A stretch of 64,000 bases of DNA. Origin: Welwitschia mirabilis (taxonomy: Eukaryota; Gnetophyta; Gnetopsida; Welwitschiales). The notes below the pieces were generated by a model. That model was not told the origin of the DNA. It was given only the letters and a program-made list of their open reading frames with translations, and made no database searches. The stretch covers positions 121,015,213-121,079,212 of the forward strand of contig JBOZIK010000001.1 of the NCBI GenBank assembly GCA_051453625.1, read 5' to 3'. This document shows, piece after piece, positions 34,400-48,550 of this stretch. Position 1 is the first letter of the stretch, and each line of letters starts with the position of its first letter. The translations under genes were made by a program, and so were the position numbers.

Positions 34400-35900
34400 C
34401 TTACTTTATTAGGATTAGGAAAAGGTTGTGTTGCAAGTGATCTTTGTGGTCATTGATTTGCAAGCATAGTTTTTTAAAGAACATTTCTAGATTTTCAATG
34501 TTTGAATTTGTATTCTCTTGAGATTTTCTAAGTTCATCAATTGAATTTATAAGTGGATCATTTTGATTTTGTTGAGAGTTTTATGCACTTGCATAAAAAT
34601 TTAAGCTACTTGGTTAAAAATTTGAGTTGTTTGATTGTAAATTAGCATTCTCAAATCTATTTCAAATGGTTGGAAATTTGGATGATTTGTTTGAAAGTGC
34701 TTAAATTTGTTCTCAAAAGATTAAATGTTAGGTTATACATTCATTCTAGGTTGAAATTGATTTTGATTTTAGTTTTGATTTCTAAATTTTGAAGACTTTT
34801 GATTGGAAGCACACACTTCTGCATAGATTTTCTCTTTGTAAGCTGACAATAAAGGACACTCTTTAATTACAGGATAGTTGTCTTCACACAAATCACAAGT
34901 TGAAACCACATTCTTTTTCACTATCGCTTTTGCATTTAGAATCATTTGAGTATATTTTTCTAATATTGTTGTAAAATCCTTAATTATATTCATTGATTCT
35001 TTTTTGATTTTCACTTTCTTCTTTTCTTATTTTACTTCTTTAAGATCTTTTATAACTTGGCCTACAGTACAATTTTCTTTAGATGTTAGTTTAGACCATG
35101 TTTGATTTACTTTCATTAATTCTTCCAACTTTCATGCATTTTATAATGTGAGATTCATTAAATTTTCATCATATGAAAAATCTATTTGGATATTTAGTTC
35201 ATTATAGAAATAGTCTATTAATTCTTCTTCAGTAAAGGCATCAATATAATTAGAATGTATTGTAATGAAAAATCACTCATAAGTAGTGGCATAATCTTCA
35301 TTAGGTTGTTGTTGAAAATTTGTTACCTCTTTCTTTTTTTTTCATTGTAATTTTACTCATAAATATTTTCATAAAGGCTTTTTGAACTTGGTTCCATGTT
35401 TTTAAGCTTTTGTGTAAAATAGTTTTTTAGCCATAATTTTGCTTTTCCTTTTAGTATGATGGGAAAAATAACCAAGTTGGTACAATCGCTAATTCTTTTT
35501 TTACCATTGTCTAAAGTAAGAACTAATTGTTTGATGTCAACTATATGTTGAAAGGGATCTTCATCATTTTCTACATTAAAAATAGGACATGCACTTAAAT
35601 TTCTTAACTTGACATCATCACTAGGAGGTAGGTCAAAAGGATTTTGGATTTCATGCTTTTTATTTGCAATTAATTATTTAAATATGACATTGGCACTTGG
35701 ACTTATGGGAGTAGTAAAGGTTCCTATTATGATAGGAGTATTTGTAGAGATACTTGTTTCTGCTTTTCCATAGAATTCGACATTGGAATAAAACTATTTT
35801 CTTCTAAACTTTTTTTTTTAGAAATTTTTTTTAACAAAATTAGATTTTAAAATAATAAATGTAGAAAAATCTTCTTATTCAATTCTTGGAATGCTTCATG
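34400..35900 (-). pseudogene. gag of the Athila-like element
   Basis: On the minus strand a capsid-like stretch at about 35640-35340 has DPFQHIVDIKQLV, IFPIILKGKAKLWLKNY and NMEPSSKSLYENIYE. This matches the Athila-type gag 'PF-SLKGKAK-WL'. A knuckle at 34910-34850 reads CDLCEDNYPVIKECP, like the CxxC-x4-H-x4-C of this lineage but with Tyr in place of His. Multiple stops occur between them. Confidence 0.75.
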
Positions 35901-36439
35901 TATCGAGGGTGAATGTACCTGGGTTTAGTTCATAGTCGATCAAACCTTCTCCAATATTTTCTTTGATCAGCAGCCGCTCTCTCTAATATTTTGTATTTTT
36001 ACCCAAGTTTATCATGTTCCTACATGCTTAGTTCTATTTCTACAAGTGTTGTCTAAATAATCATCCGGAAAATGTACCTAGACGATAGAAGACATAAAAA
36101 AATGAAAACAAAAAAACACAGAAAAATAAAGTTGCAAAATAACACAGAATGAAAATTGACAATCATCCTCTGAGTCATCTAGACGATAGAGGGGATGATG
36201 AAAAAAACCCTAGATCTTATGAAAATGGAAAAACCTAGTTTTATGGACTGTCATCATCATGCATCATTTAGACAACAAGGGGGATGACAAGGCATTATTT
36301 TCAGAATAAAAATTGAAAAATGCAGAAAGAAAAATCTACTGTTCTACTGTAAAGATGCAGTGCTATTATAGATGAATACTTGACATAAAATCTAAACTAC
36401 TTATTTGAACAATGATAATCTATGAACTCTAAGTAGTCT

Positions 36440-36458
36440 TCCCTGGTGATGGCACTAA
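36440..36458 (-). other. Primer-binding site of the Athila-like element
   Basis: The minus strand reads TTAGTGCCATCACCAGGGA. This resembles the common Athila/Tat primer site (TTGGCGCCGTTGCCGGGGA) with five changes, mostly G-to-A or C-to-T. It is two bases below the LTR. Confidence 0.65.
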
Positions 36459-36460
36459 GA

Positions 36461-37687
36461 TGTTGCGATGCGTATTTGTGCAATCACAAATATATGTTGC
36501 AAAACACAACACACTAATATAGACAGAAGTGACCCAAATGGTGTAATCCATTAAAGGCACAAGTGAGAAAAAGAGAATTGACTTCAAATGAAATATTTTT
36601 GTTTTTTATTTAAGTAGAATAAAATAAAAATTTAGAGTAAATAATGCAAGTAAACATAGTATGAAAATGAGATGCAAGAATAATCTAAATGCAATATTTA
36701 TTCGATTATCAAATCAACCTATCATAGATATTGGCCTTGTTTACTCTAGATCAATTAAGGAAATTCGTCACTAGACCAAAACCAACCTAAGCTATCAATA
36801 GCATCAAATAAAATATGAAAATATGCAAAGTTAATCTAGGAAATGAAGTGCAATGCATCTAAACTACCAATGTCAACGTTAACAAAGGTTGCTCTCATGA
36901 TCTATATCACAGATGAAGTTGTTATGAAATCATAAGTAACATAAATCATCAGGAATATGTACATAACAAAATATATAAAAAGAGAAATAGAGTTTTGGGT
37001 ACATTTAAATCAATATCTGTGTTACAAAGAAACTGTACGTTAATGAAGGATACATAGCCCAACATCAAAGACGTCTCTCTATAATAAGAAGGGTGGATCT
37101 CTTGTCCTTCAATCTCTTGTCACGAGAATTACTAGTATTAAAGAAGATAAAGTTAGAGTAAGGGTGAAGAAGGCATTTATTACAAATAAGACTCTAAAAA
37201 TAGCAAACCCTCTTAGACGTGGTAAAACCATAATGGCCGCACAAAAAGGTGCACAACACATGGAAAAAATTTGGTAAAGATTGATGAATAGTTATTTTAA
37301 GATGTTGTCTTGCTGGTCATGTAGACATCACAGGAGATGATGCCATATCATACAGAATCCACATCAACTGCCACTTTAATCTAGTAAGTGTCTTAGTCAG
37401 CATAACTTATTTTGTCATCCATACTATTGTCTAGACGATAAGGTGAATGATGGGCTTCATAAAGTTGTTTCTTGTATCAGATTAGCCTCTTTAATTACAA
37501 GATTTCTACCTCAGATAGGAAGTATTGAAATTTTCTTGAAATGCTATTAAATGTAAGGAATATTGCATGTTTTTGTGATATTTACCTTAGCACTCCATTA
37601 TCGTCAAAAATTAGCATAAACTTATCTAATGTCTTGAAAAACTACTTAAAACACCCTATCAAATACATAGAATTTGGCATTGCAACA
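36461..37687 (-). repeat. 5' LTR of the Athila-like element
   Basis: The LTR is 1227 bp, with minus-strand ends TGTTGCAATGC and GCATCGCAACA, an inverted repeat of 10-11 bases with one mismatch. It matches 25328-26512 and, more distantly, 48551-49812. Confidence 0.8.
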
Positions 37688-38159
37688 CCCATACCATGAA
37701 AAGTTTCCTTTAGCCTAGGCTAGAGTATCTTGTGATCAATTTTCAAAGATTAACTATTCCATGAGTGAATATTTTCACATCTTAAGATAAAAGTTGCAAT
37801 CTATTAATCTAAGACTCTCTCCACCTCTTAGATCATGTTGTCCTCTCTATTATAAAGTACACTTTGTAATACTCTAGAAGGCCTTATGAAATAGTATCCA
37901 TCATAGTGAAGCATGATGTAAAGCAACTAGAGTATTATTTGGATAGAGAACCAAAGGTAGGAAGAGATATATTTGTATATTTATCATTCCACATTTACCA
38001 GGCCTTGAATACAATATTTCTTGATAAAGAAGTGTTTAATATAGAAATAAGAGGTATTGATAAACTAAAAACCCCTAAAAGCATGAAGGAAGATTGGTCA
38101 TCCATCATTCTTAGCAGGGTCATATTTCAACACCCAGTGTATGAATAGATTTGAGGTGT
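37688..38159. other. Flank with one 80-codon plus-strand ORF
   Basis: The plus frame at 37906-38148 (starts MKHDVKQLEYYLDREPK) is the only ORF of note. I recognise no family in it. It lies between the Athila-like element and a LINE remnant and may be chance or old transposon coding. Confidence 0.3.
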
Positions 38160-41100
38160 ATATCTCCATTTGTTTTAACTTTTACCCTCCCTTAAGCCTC
38201 TTCTAGTGTCACCTTTGTATCACAAGTTTAGTTCCTTTCCATCAAAGATAATAAAAGATACCACTCTAAATCCATTCAAGCCATGGTTCACCAGGTCCTA
38301 ATCTAGTAGTCCACGCACTCTATTAGATGGTTTAACTTGATTGAGCTTAATTTACAAGAATAATAGAGAAAAGAATTCTTAAAAGCACATGTGTTTCATT
38401 TGTATATTCTTGTAAATTTTATTGCATCTTAATTTCCAAGTAATGTCTATGGTAGTAACTATTATCATAGAATTAGTAAGACTTTGAGTGGGTTCTAAGA
38501 AAAAAAACCAAATTTTGGAAAATTTTTAATATTAATCTAAAACTGCAAAAATGTAGGATCAAATGAAATGACAATAAGAGTCCTCTTCCCTGCCATTGAG
38601 GTATTATAATAAAGGTATTACATGTTGTTGATTTCTATTTCTTTTAGCCTCTATTCACTCTTAAAGAGAATACATCAATAGTAGAAACAAACTTTGTTAG
38701 CTAAAAGGGAGATCTTAAATGTTTGCATACTACTTTTTAAAGAATTTCATTGTAACTCATTTACTTAAGAGAAATCACAGTAAGTTACATAATGCTAGGC
38801 TTATATAATTTTTGCAAGGATATCAACATAAACTAATAAGGGGTATATTTTGTCTCATAAATAGCTTCAAGCAAGTTAGTAAGCAATTCTAGTGGCATGC
38901 TCCATACATTATTTCTATGTCAAGGGGAGCCTATAAGTTTTATAAAGGACAAAAGAAAGGATGACCTAGAGTGACTTGTTTAAGATGTTTTTAAGCATAG
39001 TTAATCCTTCACTGTGATTGACATGGATGATATGATTAGAACAAACTTTAGAAAACATGATTGAAAGTCATTCTAAAAAAGTTCTTATGTCAACTCTCAA
39101 GACTTTATTTTTAGTTTAAGTTTCATTTTATTTTGAGCAATGTTTGACTAAATCCAAATGTATTCCATAGTGATAATATCTTAAGAATAAAGGTATAACT
39201 ACAAGATAAAACTCATAATTCAATATCTATAGTCCAAAATATTCTCTTTGACATGTAGCATCTTAGAGAGTCTATTCTTAAGCATAACCTTATAATTATT
39301 ATTATTTTTAAGAGTTGTTTCAATCCACTTGGCTACCTAGAAGATGTTCTATGTATACAAATGAGAAATGCTCAAAATTATCTTATGCATATTAACTTTG
39401 TAGTATAGTTTTTAGATCACCTGATACAAGATTCATTTGGGATTACCCTAGAAAATTCTAAGCTCTTTTTACACTTAAAGGATATTGAAGTTTGATGTGT
39501 TTTATAATAATCAAATAATCCAACATAAAAAGACAAGTCTTCTATTTATTAAGCTTAAGCCTTATTTTCTCCATAAACTTCTTGTATATCGCATTACAAC
39601 AAGCATTGCGAATTAGTTCAATTTTGAGGAGTTTTTGAATAGTATGATGGTTATGGCCTATGACAAGAAATATTTTAACATCACTAGAAAGCATTACAAT
39701 TTATGTTTATAATTAATTCTATATTATTCCAATCAGTATCTAACGCCATAGCCTTATTATGGATTCTAAGGATCTTAATGATGGTAATCACTTTTTGCAT
39801 GATTTTAGTTACAACTGAAAAGGTACCATATGCATTTTAATTAATGATAAGATTCAAAGAGAGGTCAAAAAATTTTGAAGTTATTTACTAATATACATGG
39901 ATGTGCTTAATCAAAAAAATGAGGATAAAAGCAGTAATGATAAGAAGATAATGGATCCAATAGACAATCTTGATGCATTAATCTCCATAGCCTAATCTCA
40001 TCCAAAGTGATACTGTTAACAATGACTTTTACAATTATGTTACTAAAGAGGGGTTTCAAATTTCAAAATCCAATAGTGCCAGATTTAACTTGGAAATAAT
40101 AGATACAAAAAAGATCTATCTTATTCCATTATGAGCTTCCACACGATCCAAGTGAAGTATTAAGCTTAGATTAGCAACATCAATAACATAGTTAAGCCCA
40201 TTCATGGTTTTGAAGATGTTATCAAGAATATATTACTCAGCATGAAATCTCATTTGAACTACAGATATGATTCTCTAAATCCATGGTTTAAGCTTGCTAG
40301 CCATAGCTTCAACAATTATTTTATACGTAATAATAAAAAATGTAATAATGTGTCAATTATTAAAATCAAATTTATTATTCACCTTGGGAATGAATTTGAT
40401 AATACCAACATTCCAAATATCTCTTGCATCCTATTTGTAGGCTTCCTATTACTTCTTGTCAATTCCAATAAAGTTTAACAAGGAAACCATTAACACATCA
40501 AGCTGTACTACCATATGCTTTTGAAGGCTTTTAAAAGATTGACAAATGAGGGAGATTAACCTTCCTTCATAACATCAATTAAAAGCTATGAAATAAATTA
40601 GAACTTCCTTTAAAACATTTGAATTAATTATTTATATGCAAAAAAACCAAGGATATGATGGTTTTCATTTTTCTTTGATAATATTAAATATGAGACACAT
40701 TGACATGCTCTACTTTGCTAATCTAATAAAGATAAGAAACTGACCTAATACCTTATGCATTTGGACTTATCTTAATGTCATAATTAGCTAATTCAATTCT
40801 TCTAGCAAAATTTAATTATCCAAATTATGCAATTAATAGCCTTGGATCAATTATGGTTTCTTCTAACAATGAGTAGCAAATTGTTGGAGGGCTATTAAAC
40901 ACAACTTTTCAATAATCCAATGTAACACTAAACCATAATTAATAACAAGATAAACTCAATGTAAACAATTTTGAAGTAGATAATTAAAGTTGTCAGATGT
41001 TTATTTCTTCTTCCTAAGAACTTATTCCAACAAATTCTACACACTAGCCAATCTTGAAGGAGCACACATTAGTGGGAATCTAATCAAGAATAGTCCTAGT
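38160..41100 (-). pseudogene. LINE (L1-type) reverse-transcriptase remnant
   Basis: On the minus strand, fragments follow the order of a plant LINE ORF2. Near 40540-40460 is a region like the 'PGPDGF' finger (VNGFLVKLYWN). FIPKVNNKFDFNN followed by ITYKIIVEAMASKLKPW (40400-40280) corresponds to the 'LIPK...RPISL-N-YKII-K-LANRLK' block. LILHLD (near 40155) stands where '-LDFEKAYD' belongs. The YxDD box was not found. The low end (38.2-39.5 kb) is assigned by extent only. The endonuclease half was not identified. There are many stops. Confidence 0.6.
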
Positions 41101-43829
41101 TCCTTATCCAGATGACGCATTTGTTCCTTTAAAATTCCCCAAAGTGTAACTAACATAGTATTCTAAAGAAACCTTTAGAAACGTTTTGAGAAGAATTCAA
41201 ACTAGTAATTTTAGTCTCTAGAGATTAAGAAATCAAGGTGGAAGTGGTGAGTTTCTTATGGATGTATTATGCATGACACCTTAACTTTCATTTCCTAGGA
41301 TAGAATGAAACCAAAACCTTCTGAGGCCAGAATTTTTCTTAACTAAACAGGTTATGTTTCTATTTATTTCTATGAATCTACAAATATTCCATGAAAGAAA
41401 CTCCATTATAAGATGCTTTGTGATTATTCCTAAGCCATAGTATCCAATATGAAAAATAACTCAACTCACTATTTAAAACTATCACTTTGCATTTAGCTTA
41501 TGAGGAGGTCTCTAAGGGATCCTTTAGAGTTCTAGGATTCATTAGTTATTTTGAAATACTTCAAACTATTTCTTGCCATTAGTGACTATTTTAGCATTGT
41601 TTTAACTTAATGTATTCTTGAATATCTATTTACTAAGCTATGATGATTGGGTTTTCTCAAGGAACTAACTAATACCAAAACATACATAAAAGCCTTTCTT
41701 CATAACTTTAGAAATATCAAGAGTAAAGAAGGATGAATTACCTCACCCATTGCCTTAGAAATGAGCTTGCAAGCTTTCTTATTTGAGGTTATCTTCTTCA
41801 CATAAGAATTCTATCTATCCAAGATAAAGTTTGAATCATTCGTAGAATGTGCTAAAATCATCCACACCAAAAGATTTAAAACATTTGAAGCAAGGTGAAA
41901 CTAACAAGTAACCCTAGTTGCATGGTGATAGAGGGGAGAGGATTGATGTTCACAAGGTAGCCAAGTAGAAATATTAGGGTATTGTTCTAACATGAAACGT
42001 CAAAAGAGTATAAAGTAAAAGAACTAGAAGAAGAAAGGTCTAGACCTAAATTAGTAGAGTGTTATAAGGTTTCAATGATGAAAATTTTCATTTATATTAT
42101 ACTTACTTAAGGTGGAGCTTTCATGCATATGAGATTGTAAAAGTCTATCATCTAAGCAATTAACAATAGAATTATCACATGATTATAGTCTAATTAATAA
42201 AAATAATCAATAAAACTCTTGCATAATTGAAAATATAGTTGAAAGAAAATAAAAATGACTCTCCTTATTAATACGTGAAAAGATTCTCATTGCAATCATG
42301 AAACAGTTTTCACCAAGGATGGTTATTTGGCTTAATAGATTAAGTAGAAGAATCTAACTTCTAGTTATTTTCTCCAAGGCCACTAGATGTCCAGATGAAG
42401 TTTGTTAAGGATTACAACCAACCTCTTAAATGTTACTTATGCCTCAACTAGACCATACTTTTAATATTAACCAAATGTTGAGTGACATTCATGCCTTTTA
42501 TACAAGGGTTAGAACCCTTGTATAGATGGTTACAAATCCTTATTTGATTAATAAGTCCTACTTAATACATAATTAGTTCATGTTAATTCATTTGATTCAT
42601 AATAAATGTCTTATTCAATTCATAATTCATGTTTAGTATATAATTAAGTATCCACTCCTCACCAATAGGCTTTGCATCATGCAGTAGACTTCTCACTTAC
42701 CCATGCAAGCTTTGTATTTAATTTTTACATTCCTTGACTAGCCTTTATATTTCTTCAAGAGCTTATAGTCTACTAAAGCATGAGTGGAATGTCATTCAAG
42801 GATTTGAATCCTCTCTTTTTAATCCTGTAGGGATTCTTGTATCTCTACTAGAAGGGATTGGATGGGTTATTCCCATGGCATTTTTTTGGGGACTTGTATG
42901 ATAGAGTCCCAAATTTCCATTTTCTTGTTGTGGAGACAACAACATTTGTGTAGTTAGCCTATGTTCCACAACGAACTTCCTCAATTCTTTACTTAGAAGC
43001 ATTGATGTGGTTGTTCATGTGATCTTGCATGATTTGCAAATGTACACGTCATTAAGGTGTCATTTTCATTAATGAGTTTCCTACCTTCTACTAATAGGAA
43101 TCAAATTAGTTAAGCAGCTACTTCATTGGCTAAAACTGGTTCAACTTCTTCTAACCATAATTTAATAATTTTTAAAGAAATCCTTCAACAAAGACTTAAT
43201 AAAATGTTTACTGACTTCATAAAAACAAAAACTTAATTTAAAAATTATTAATTGAAAATCCACATTTTAATATTATCAAATCTTATTAAAGGTAATGAAA
43301 TTTGATCCAAAATACCTTCTAAGCATCCGTATGACTTTCTATGAAGTCAAAAACGATTCTTGATAGAACCTTGATACTAACTCTATAGGCTATAATTCAA
43401 CCCCAAATAGAACCTTAAGAAGTTATGGACTTGCAACCAATCTGATGAAGGTGTCCTCTGCCTCGACTAGACCATCCTTGCAATATAGATTAAGAATTAT
43501 GAGATCCTTCTCTAGTTCCATAACTTTGTTTTAAGGCCAAATTTTAAACTAGAAGGAAAAGTACAAGTAGTACTATACATGATAAAGATGGAGATGAAAA
43601 GATCATTGAAGACATCCCCGTTATTTTGCATATGTCATAGAAGAAGAAAACATACAATTCCCAAAACAATTATTGGAATAAAAAGAGGTTGAAACATGTT
43701 TTTGATCTAATTCTTGAAGCCCAATCAATATCTCAATCACCTTACTAAGTCTTAGCTGCAAAACTAAGGTAATTGAAATTAAAAATCAAAGAATTAGGGA
43801 AAAAAGAAAACATGAGACCAAGTGTGTTG
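41101..43829. other. 2.7 kb with nothing firmly recognised
   Basis: It could hold the 5' half of the LINE and later insertions. The minus frame 43002-42796 (68 codons) has no known motif. A perfect hairpin lies at 42499-42524. Confidence 0.4.
42499..42524. repeat. Perfect 12-bp-arm inverted repeat
   Basis: tatacaagggtt, spacer ag, then aacccttgtata. It could form a cruciform, be a transcript hairpin, or mark an element end. No gene is near. Confidence 0.8.
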
Positions 43830-45720
43830 AAATGTAAATCCTCAACGCTACTTATGAAGAAGAAAAATGGCCCACTAATATTGCGCATTGACTATCGCTA
43901 ATTAAATAAGGTGAGTATAAGGAATAAATATACTTAACAAAATTGAGGATCTATTAGACCAATTATAAATGACAGAATGCTTCATTAACATTCATTTGAA
44001 GTCAAAGTACCATCAGATTCATGTCAAAGAAGAAAACATTCCCAAGACAACGTTTCCTTCTACATATGGATATCACAAGTTAACAATAATGTCTATTGAA
44101 CTAACTGATTCACTAACAACTCTTATGATGCCCACTTTCATACGTATTTAGATAATTTTGATATTGTTTTTATGGATAAAATTTTAATTAAAGAATGGAG
44201 AAGGTCATGTAGACCATTTCAAACATGTTTTATAGTTGTTGGGAAAAAACATGGTCCAACAACAAACTTGGGCAAGTATGAATTGTTTAAGAAAACTGTT
44301 CATTATTAGCTATGATTCATCCTTTGAAAGTTTAAAGAGAACATCTTGAAGGAGGAAAGTTCAACTTAAAGATGGATCATAAAAGCCTTGAGTATTTATA
44401 GAAGTAAACACTTCTTAATATGAGACAAAGGCATTGTGTTGAATTACTGGCTAAATATGATTTCAAAAATAAATACACAATTGGTAAAGAAGATCACGTT
44501 GCTAATGCAATGAATTCAAAGATTGCTAGGGAGAAAAAAGGGGGAAAAAAAGAGTTCAAAAAAAAAGGGCATCACATGAGGAGAATTTCAGAGAAATTTG
44601 AAAGAAGACGAAAGAAGGAGAAGATGTTCCTTTCTATACAAAAACCGGTAATGAAACCTTAATGCATAAGATCAAGGCATACTCAACTCCTTGAGGAGGC
44701 ACAAGGAGTACCATATGCAGAACATGCAAGATTCACAAATATGTATTCTACAATTAGAAAATAGAATTATAGGTCAAGCATGAAGGCTTAGACAAAAGAT
44801 TTCAAGGTTGTCTCATTTGCTAATAGATCAAGTTGAAACAACAAAAGCCTAATAGTTTCCTAAAACCTTAGGAGTTTTATCTTAAAAGTGAGAAAAAATT
44901 ACAATGGATTTTGTTACAACATTATTAAAAACCTCTAAGCATCATAATGCCATTTTTGTGTGTAGATAGGTTAATAAAGATGACACATTTCATTGGAATC
45001 AAGACTAGACAACTATGGGAAAAACTACTCAAAACTTAACCTATAAAAAAATAAAAATAAAAAATAAAGGAAAAAAATTCTCCAGATTGCATGAAGCACC
45101 GAAAATCCTTTGTGTCCAAAAGAGATCCCTAATTTACTTCAAACTTTGGGCAAAAATTTCTTAAAAAATTAAGGAATCAAGTTTCTTCAACACACGTTTC
45201 CCCCCAAATGATAGAAAAACAAACCAAACAAAATCAATTGGATTCTTAAAGGTATTTTAAAAGTACATAAACATTCACTTATAATCAAGGATATCAAAAT
45301 TTTGTTTAGTGTTTCATATTTTAAGTGATGTATAAAAGGAGTTATTTTATTGCCTTGACTTAGATAGGCCTTCCTCAATAGGAAACAATAAGAAAGATGA
45401 AATAAATAAAAAAAACAAAAAAAAGGAAATCATTAAAAAAGTACAAAGATAGTTAGAGGAAGCTCCAGAATAATATAAGAAGTATAATGATCTAAAGCTT
45501 TTCCACCACATTTTTCAGGTTAGAGATCAAGTTCTATTACATGTCAAGCCAGAAAGAGCATTATTAATACTAGGGAAATGTGGAAACCTAGCCCCGTAAT
45601 ATTGTCCACTACTTTCTATATAAGAAAATTTTGATGAATTAGCCTATATGCTTATCCCCTAGGATCTTGGAATCAAATTTATCCTATTTTCCCTCTCTTC
45701 ATCAAACCTTAATAAACAGG
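43830..45720 (+). pseudogene. Ty3/gypsy pol remnant, plus strand
   Basis: In order these are RT MKKKNGPLILRIDYR (43855-43900), then HLKSKYHQIHVKEENIPKT (about 43990-44050, the 'DLRSGYHQI' block). Next comes LGKYELFKKTVHY-like wording (44270-44310). A jump follows to the RNase H tail: DHKSLEYL (44375) and MRQRHCVELLAKYDFKNKY followed by GKEDHVANAM (44420-44515). Integrase core NAIFVCVDRLIKMTHF (about 44950-44995) and its C-terminal region FQVRDQVLLHVKPERALL and LGKCGNLAP (about 45517-45595) follow. The RT palm and most of the connection are deleted. It is opposite in strand to the other gypsy elements here, and no LTRs were identified. Confidence 0.75.
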
Positions 45721-48550
45721 GAGTATGGTAAGAATATCAGAGATTTAAAAAATCTATTGCTAACGTCTAATCTTACTCTCACTATTAATCATGTAAAAAT
45801 TAAAGATTTGAAAGAAATAACCAAAGTGCTAATTTAATGGTTATAATATTATCAACTACTTGGGGAAATGAAGAATATACAAGACAAACATATTTGAAAC
45901 TATTCAAAACTAATGAAGAATAAGAAAGATGATGTTAAATCTTATTTAGAATTGCCATTTTTAAGTGATTTAATAATTTAATAATAACACATGTAGATAA
46001 GCATGACAAAGATGAAGACTTTGCATAAAGGAATAAAGAAGCTAAAGAGGTTGTAATAAAAGAACAGCTAGCTATCCAAGAACAAATGACCAGAGTCTCA
46101 CTTGGTGCAAAACCTATTGTTGAATAATAGTTAATTAATAATGTAATAAACATGTATGTTACATGAATAAGACTTTTTTTATGAGCCCAATGAGTTATTA
46201 TGAATTATAGATTAATTATAACTCAATGATTAATTAAGAAGTTGTAACTTCTATTCTAGATGTATGAACCTTGCAGAAAGGCATAAATGTAACACATAAC
46301 CCTTGACCCATGTCAAAATGATGGTTTGGACAAGGCATAAAGCAAATTCAACAACTTGGTTACAATTCTTCACAATTCCAACCTAATAAATTAACACTCT
46401 TTGCGAAAAGACCTAAAAGATAAACCACCATTGCTACTTCATCAGGCCAGACCACCCTTTTCGATGAAGGCTATTTCACAATTGCACTGAGATTCTTGTT
46501 TGTTATTCTTGCCTCATACCAGATCATTAGTTGTATGGACCTTAGCTCACAAATGCCTCTTTGGAATCTAGTTGTTCCATAGCATGTCCTTTTTGTTCAA
46601 ACCTTCATAATAACAATACAAAGCCTACAAATAAGGAACGAAGCAGAGGGTATAAAAGTGGATCTATACCACTCGAAAATCATGCAACAAAAAGTATTCC
46701 AAACTCTTTCATTACTCTAAAGGTTGGATGAGATTATTACTAAAACCAGGTGTATGACAAACCTCTCAAAATGGCTAAGGATTGATTTTCAATCTATCCA
46801 AAAAGGGTAAAAAAATCTAGTATCATAATTCCTTGAATCTCTCCAAGCGTTCAACCCCTTTTTCTTTCCCCTCTCCATTTAGAAAAGAAAGTATAAAAAC
46901 TTAGACCATTTTGCAGGCTATTACTACCATTGTCACCAAACAATTTTAAGCAAGCTACTTTACCTTGATATTGTATCATCAAATTCCTTCCTTGCACTAT
47001 CAATAAATCAATGCTCGAAGAGAACATTGCACCTTCTATCATTAAAAACATTTTCATTTAGATATGGATAAATATGAACAATATTTTTATTATGTCAATT
47101 CCAATTAGATGCAATACTTTTCTGATGATGTAGACATATTTTGGTTAACATTTTCATGCTTTTGAGATCCTCTAACAAGTCTAAACAAGTACAGCAAGGT
47201 TCTTGTCCTTTATGACCATTGTAACTACCAAAATTGTCCATCCACTTTTACATCCAATAACATGATTATTTAATCACAACTTATATCATATTCCTCTTTG
47301 TATTGAACATGTTATACATAATAAGGGATTAAATAAAGCTTTCATAACTTGATTATTTAATTATAACTTATATTATCCTTTTCTTTACATTGTATAAGCT
47401 ATATGTGAATGTATTAATACACAACAATCTTTATAGAATGGTATTCTTAGTAAAAATTTATTAGCTACTCCAACTAGTAAAACACTCGTTATTTATTGAA
47501 AAATTTACAGATTTAAATCTTTGCATGCCCTATTAGACACAATATAAAGTCCTAGGCATGATTAATTCATTCATTGGAGACATCATGGGAGCTATACTCT
47601 CAGACGTATCAGCATTGAAAAGTTTTGAGTTTGATATCCTTTAATAAGGATATTTAATTGACTAATAGAACATTCACCCTACGTTGCAGAATCCATAAAT
47701 TTAAGCTTATACATCACCTACTCGACATGATACAAATTCCTATACAGAATTAATTCATTTATTTGGACAATCAAGATGACTACACTTTCAAAATAAGTAT
47801 AATCATTAAAAGTTTAACATCCCTTAATAAGAACACATTGATACTTATGAAAGACTAGTTCAAATTATAAGTGTCAAACTTCAAAAGATGTGAAACATGT
47901 ATTAATGTTTTCTAAATAAGTAGTAAATAAACTTAACCCAGAGGGAATTTGTATCATTAAATCAAAAGTTTTATACAGCTAAAATTCATGTTGATTTGTG
48001 GTAATGCTAATAGTTAATTCCCTCAGTAGCTAGTAACATAGATTTCTGAATATCAGAGATTTAACATGCTAATAAATTCTTCTACTAGAGGATCTATGCA
48101 ACAATCTCCATGCAACACAGCAGTCATTATGAACAAAGGCTTATTCATCAAATAAGGAAAGAGAACATGTTTCTTAAGCTACAAAAAGTCACTAATAAAC
48201 TTGTAAAGAAATAAGACAGCAGAAACGAAATCTAATTTGCAATACTTATGTTTGAAATGCATGTGATTAGGCTTTAGCCTCTTTCTTTTATTTCTTAGAA
48301 AACATAGTGGCATATGCTACAACAGTGGTGACCATATCAAAAACACATCACCATTTGAACATTTTCTGGTAAACTAAGCTCCAAGTAATAATTATGATTT
48401 CAATTGGAACATTCACATTCTCTGTCTGTACTCATTATCTCAACATTGTTGCCAAACAAAGTTTATCCCAAACAAACAAAATTATCATTCAAATCTCTAG
48501 CACATCTAGGCAATTTGTTCCTCACTTTAAATAAAATATTATATGTGTAG
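45721..48550. other. 2.8 kb with nothing recognised
   Basis: The sequence is somewhat less AT-rich than the left half. Short ORFs exist (for example minus 47057-46851), none with a known motif. It may contain old LTR or non-coding host sequence. Confidence 0.4.

Larger units (their letters stand above)
25328..37687 (-). mobile_element. Athila/Tat-type Ty3/gypsy element
   Basis: A 12.4 kb element reads on the minus strand. Its 5' LTR is 36461-37687, primer site 36440-36458, gag about 35.6-34.4 kb, protease 34.0-33.5 kb, RT-RNase H 33.1-31.8 kb and integrase 31.5-30.5 kb. A 4 kb 3' region follows, then a PPT next to 26512 and the 3' LTR 25328-26512. The RNase H and integrase wording, the primer-site type and the large 3' region point to the Athila/Tat branch. 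Gene order is intact but frames carry many stops, and the protease catalytic motif is lost. LTR divergence is clear by eye, so the insertion is old. Confidence 0.8.
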
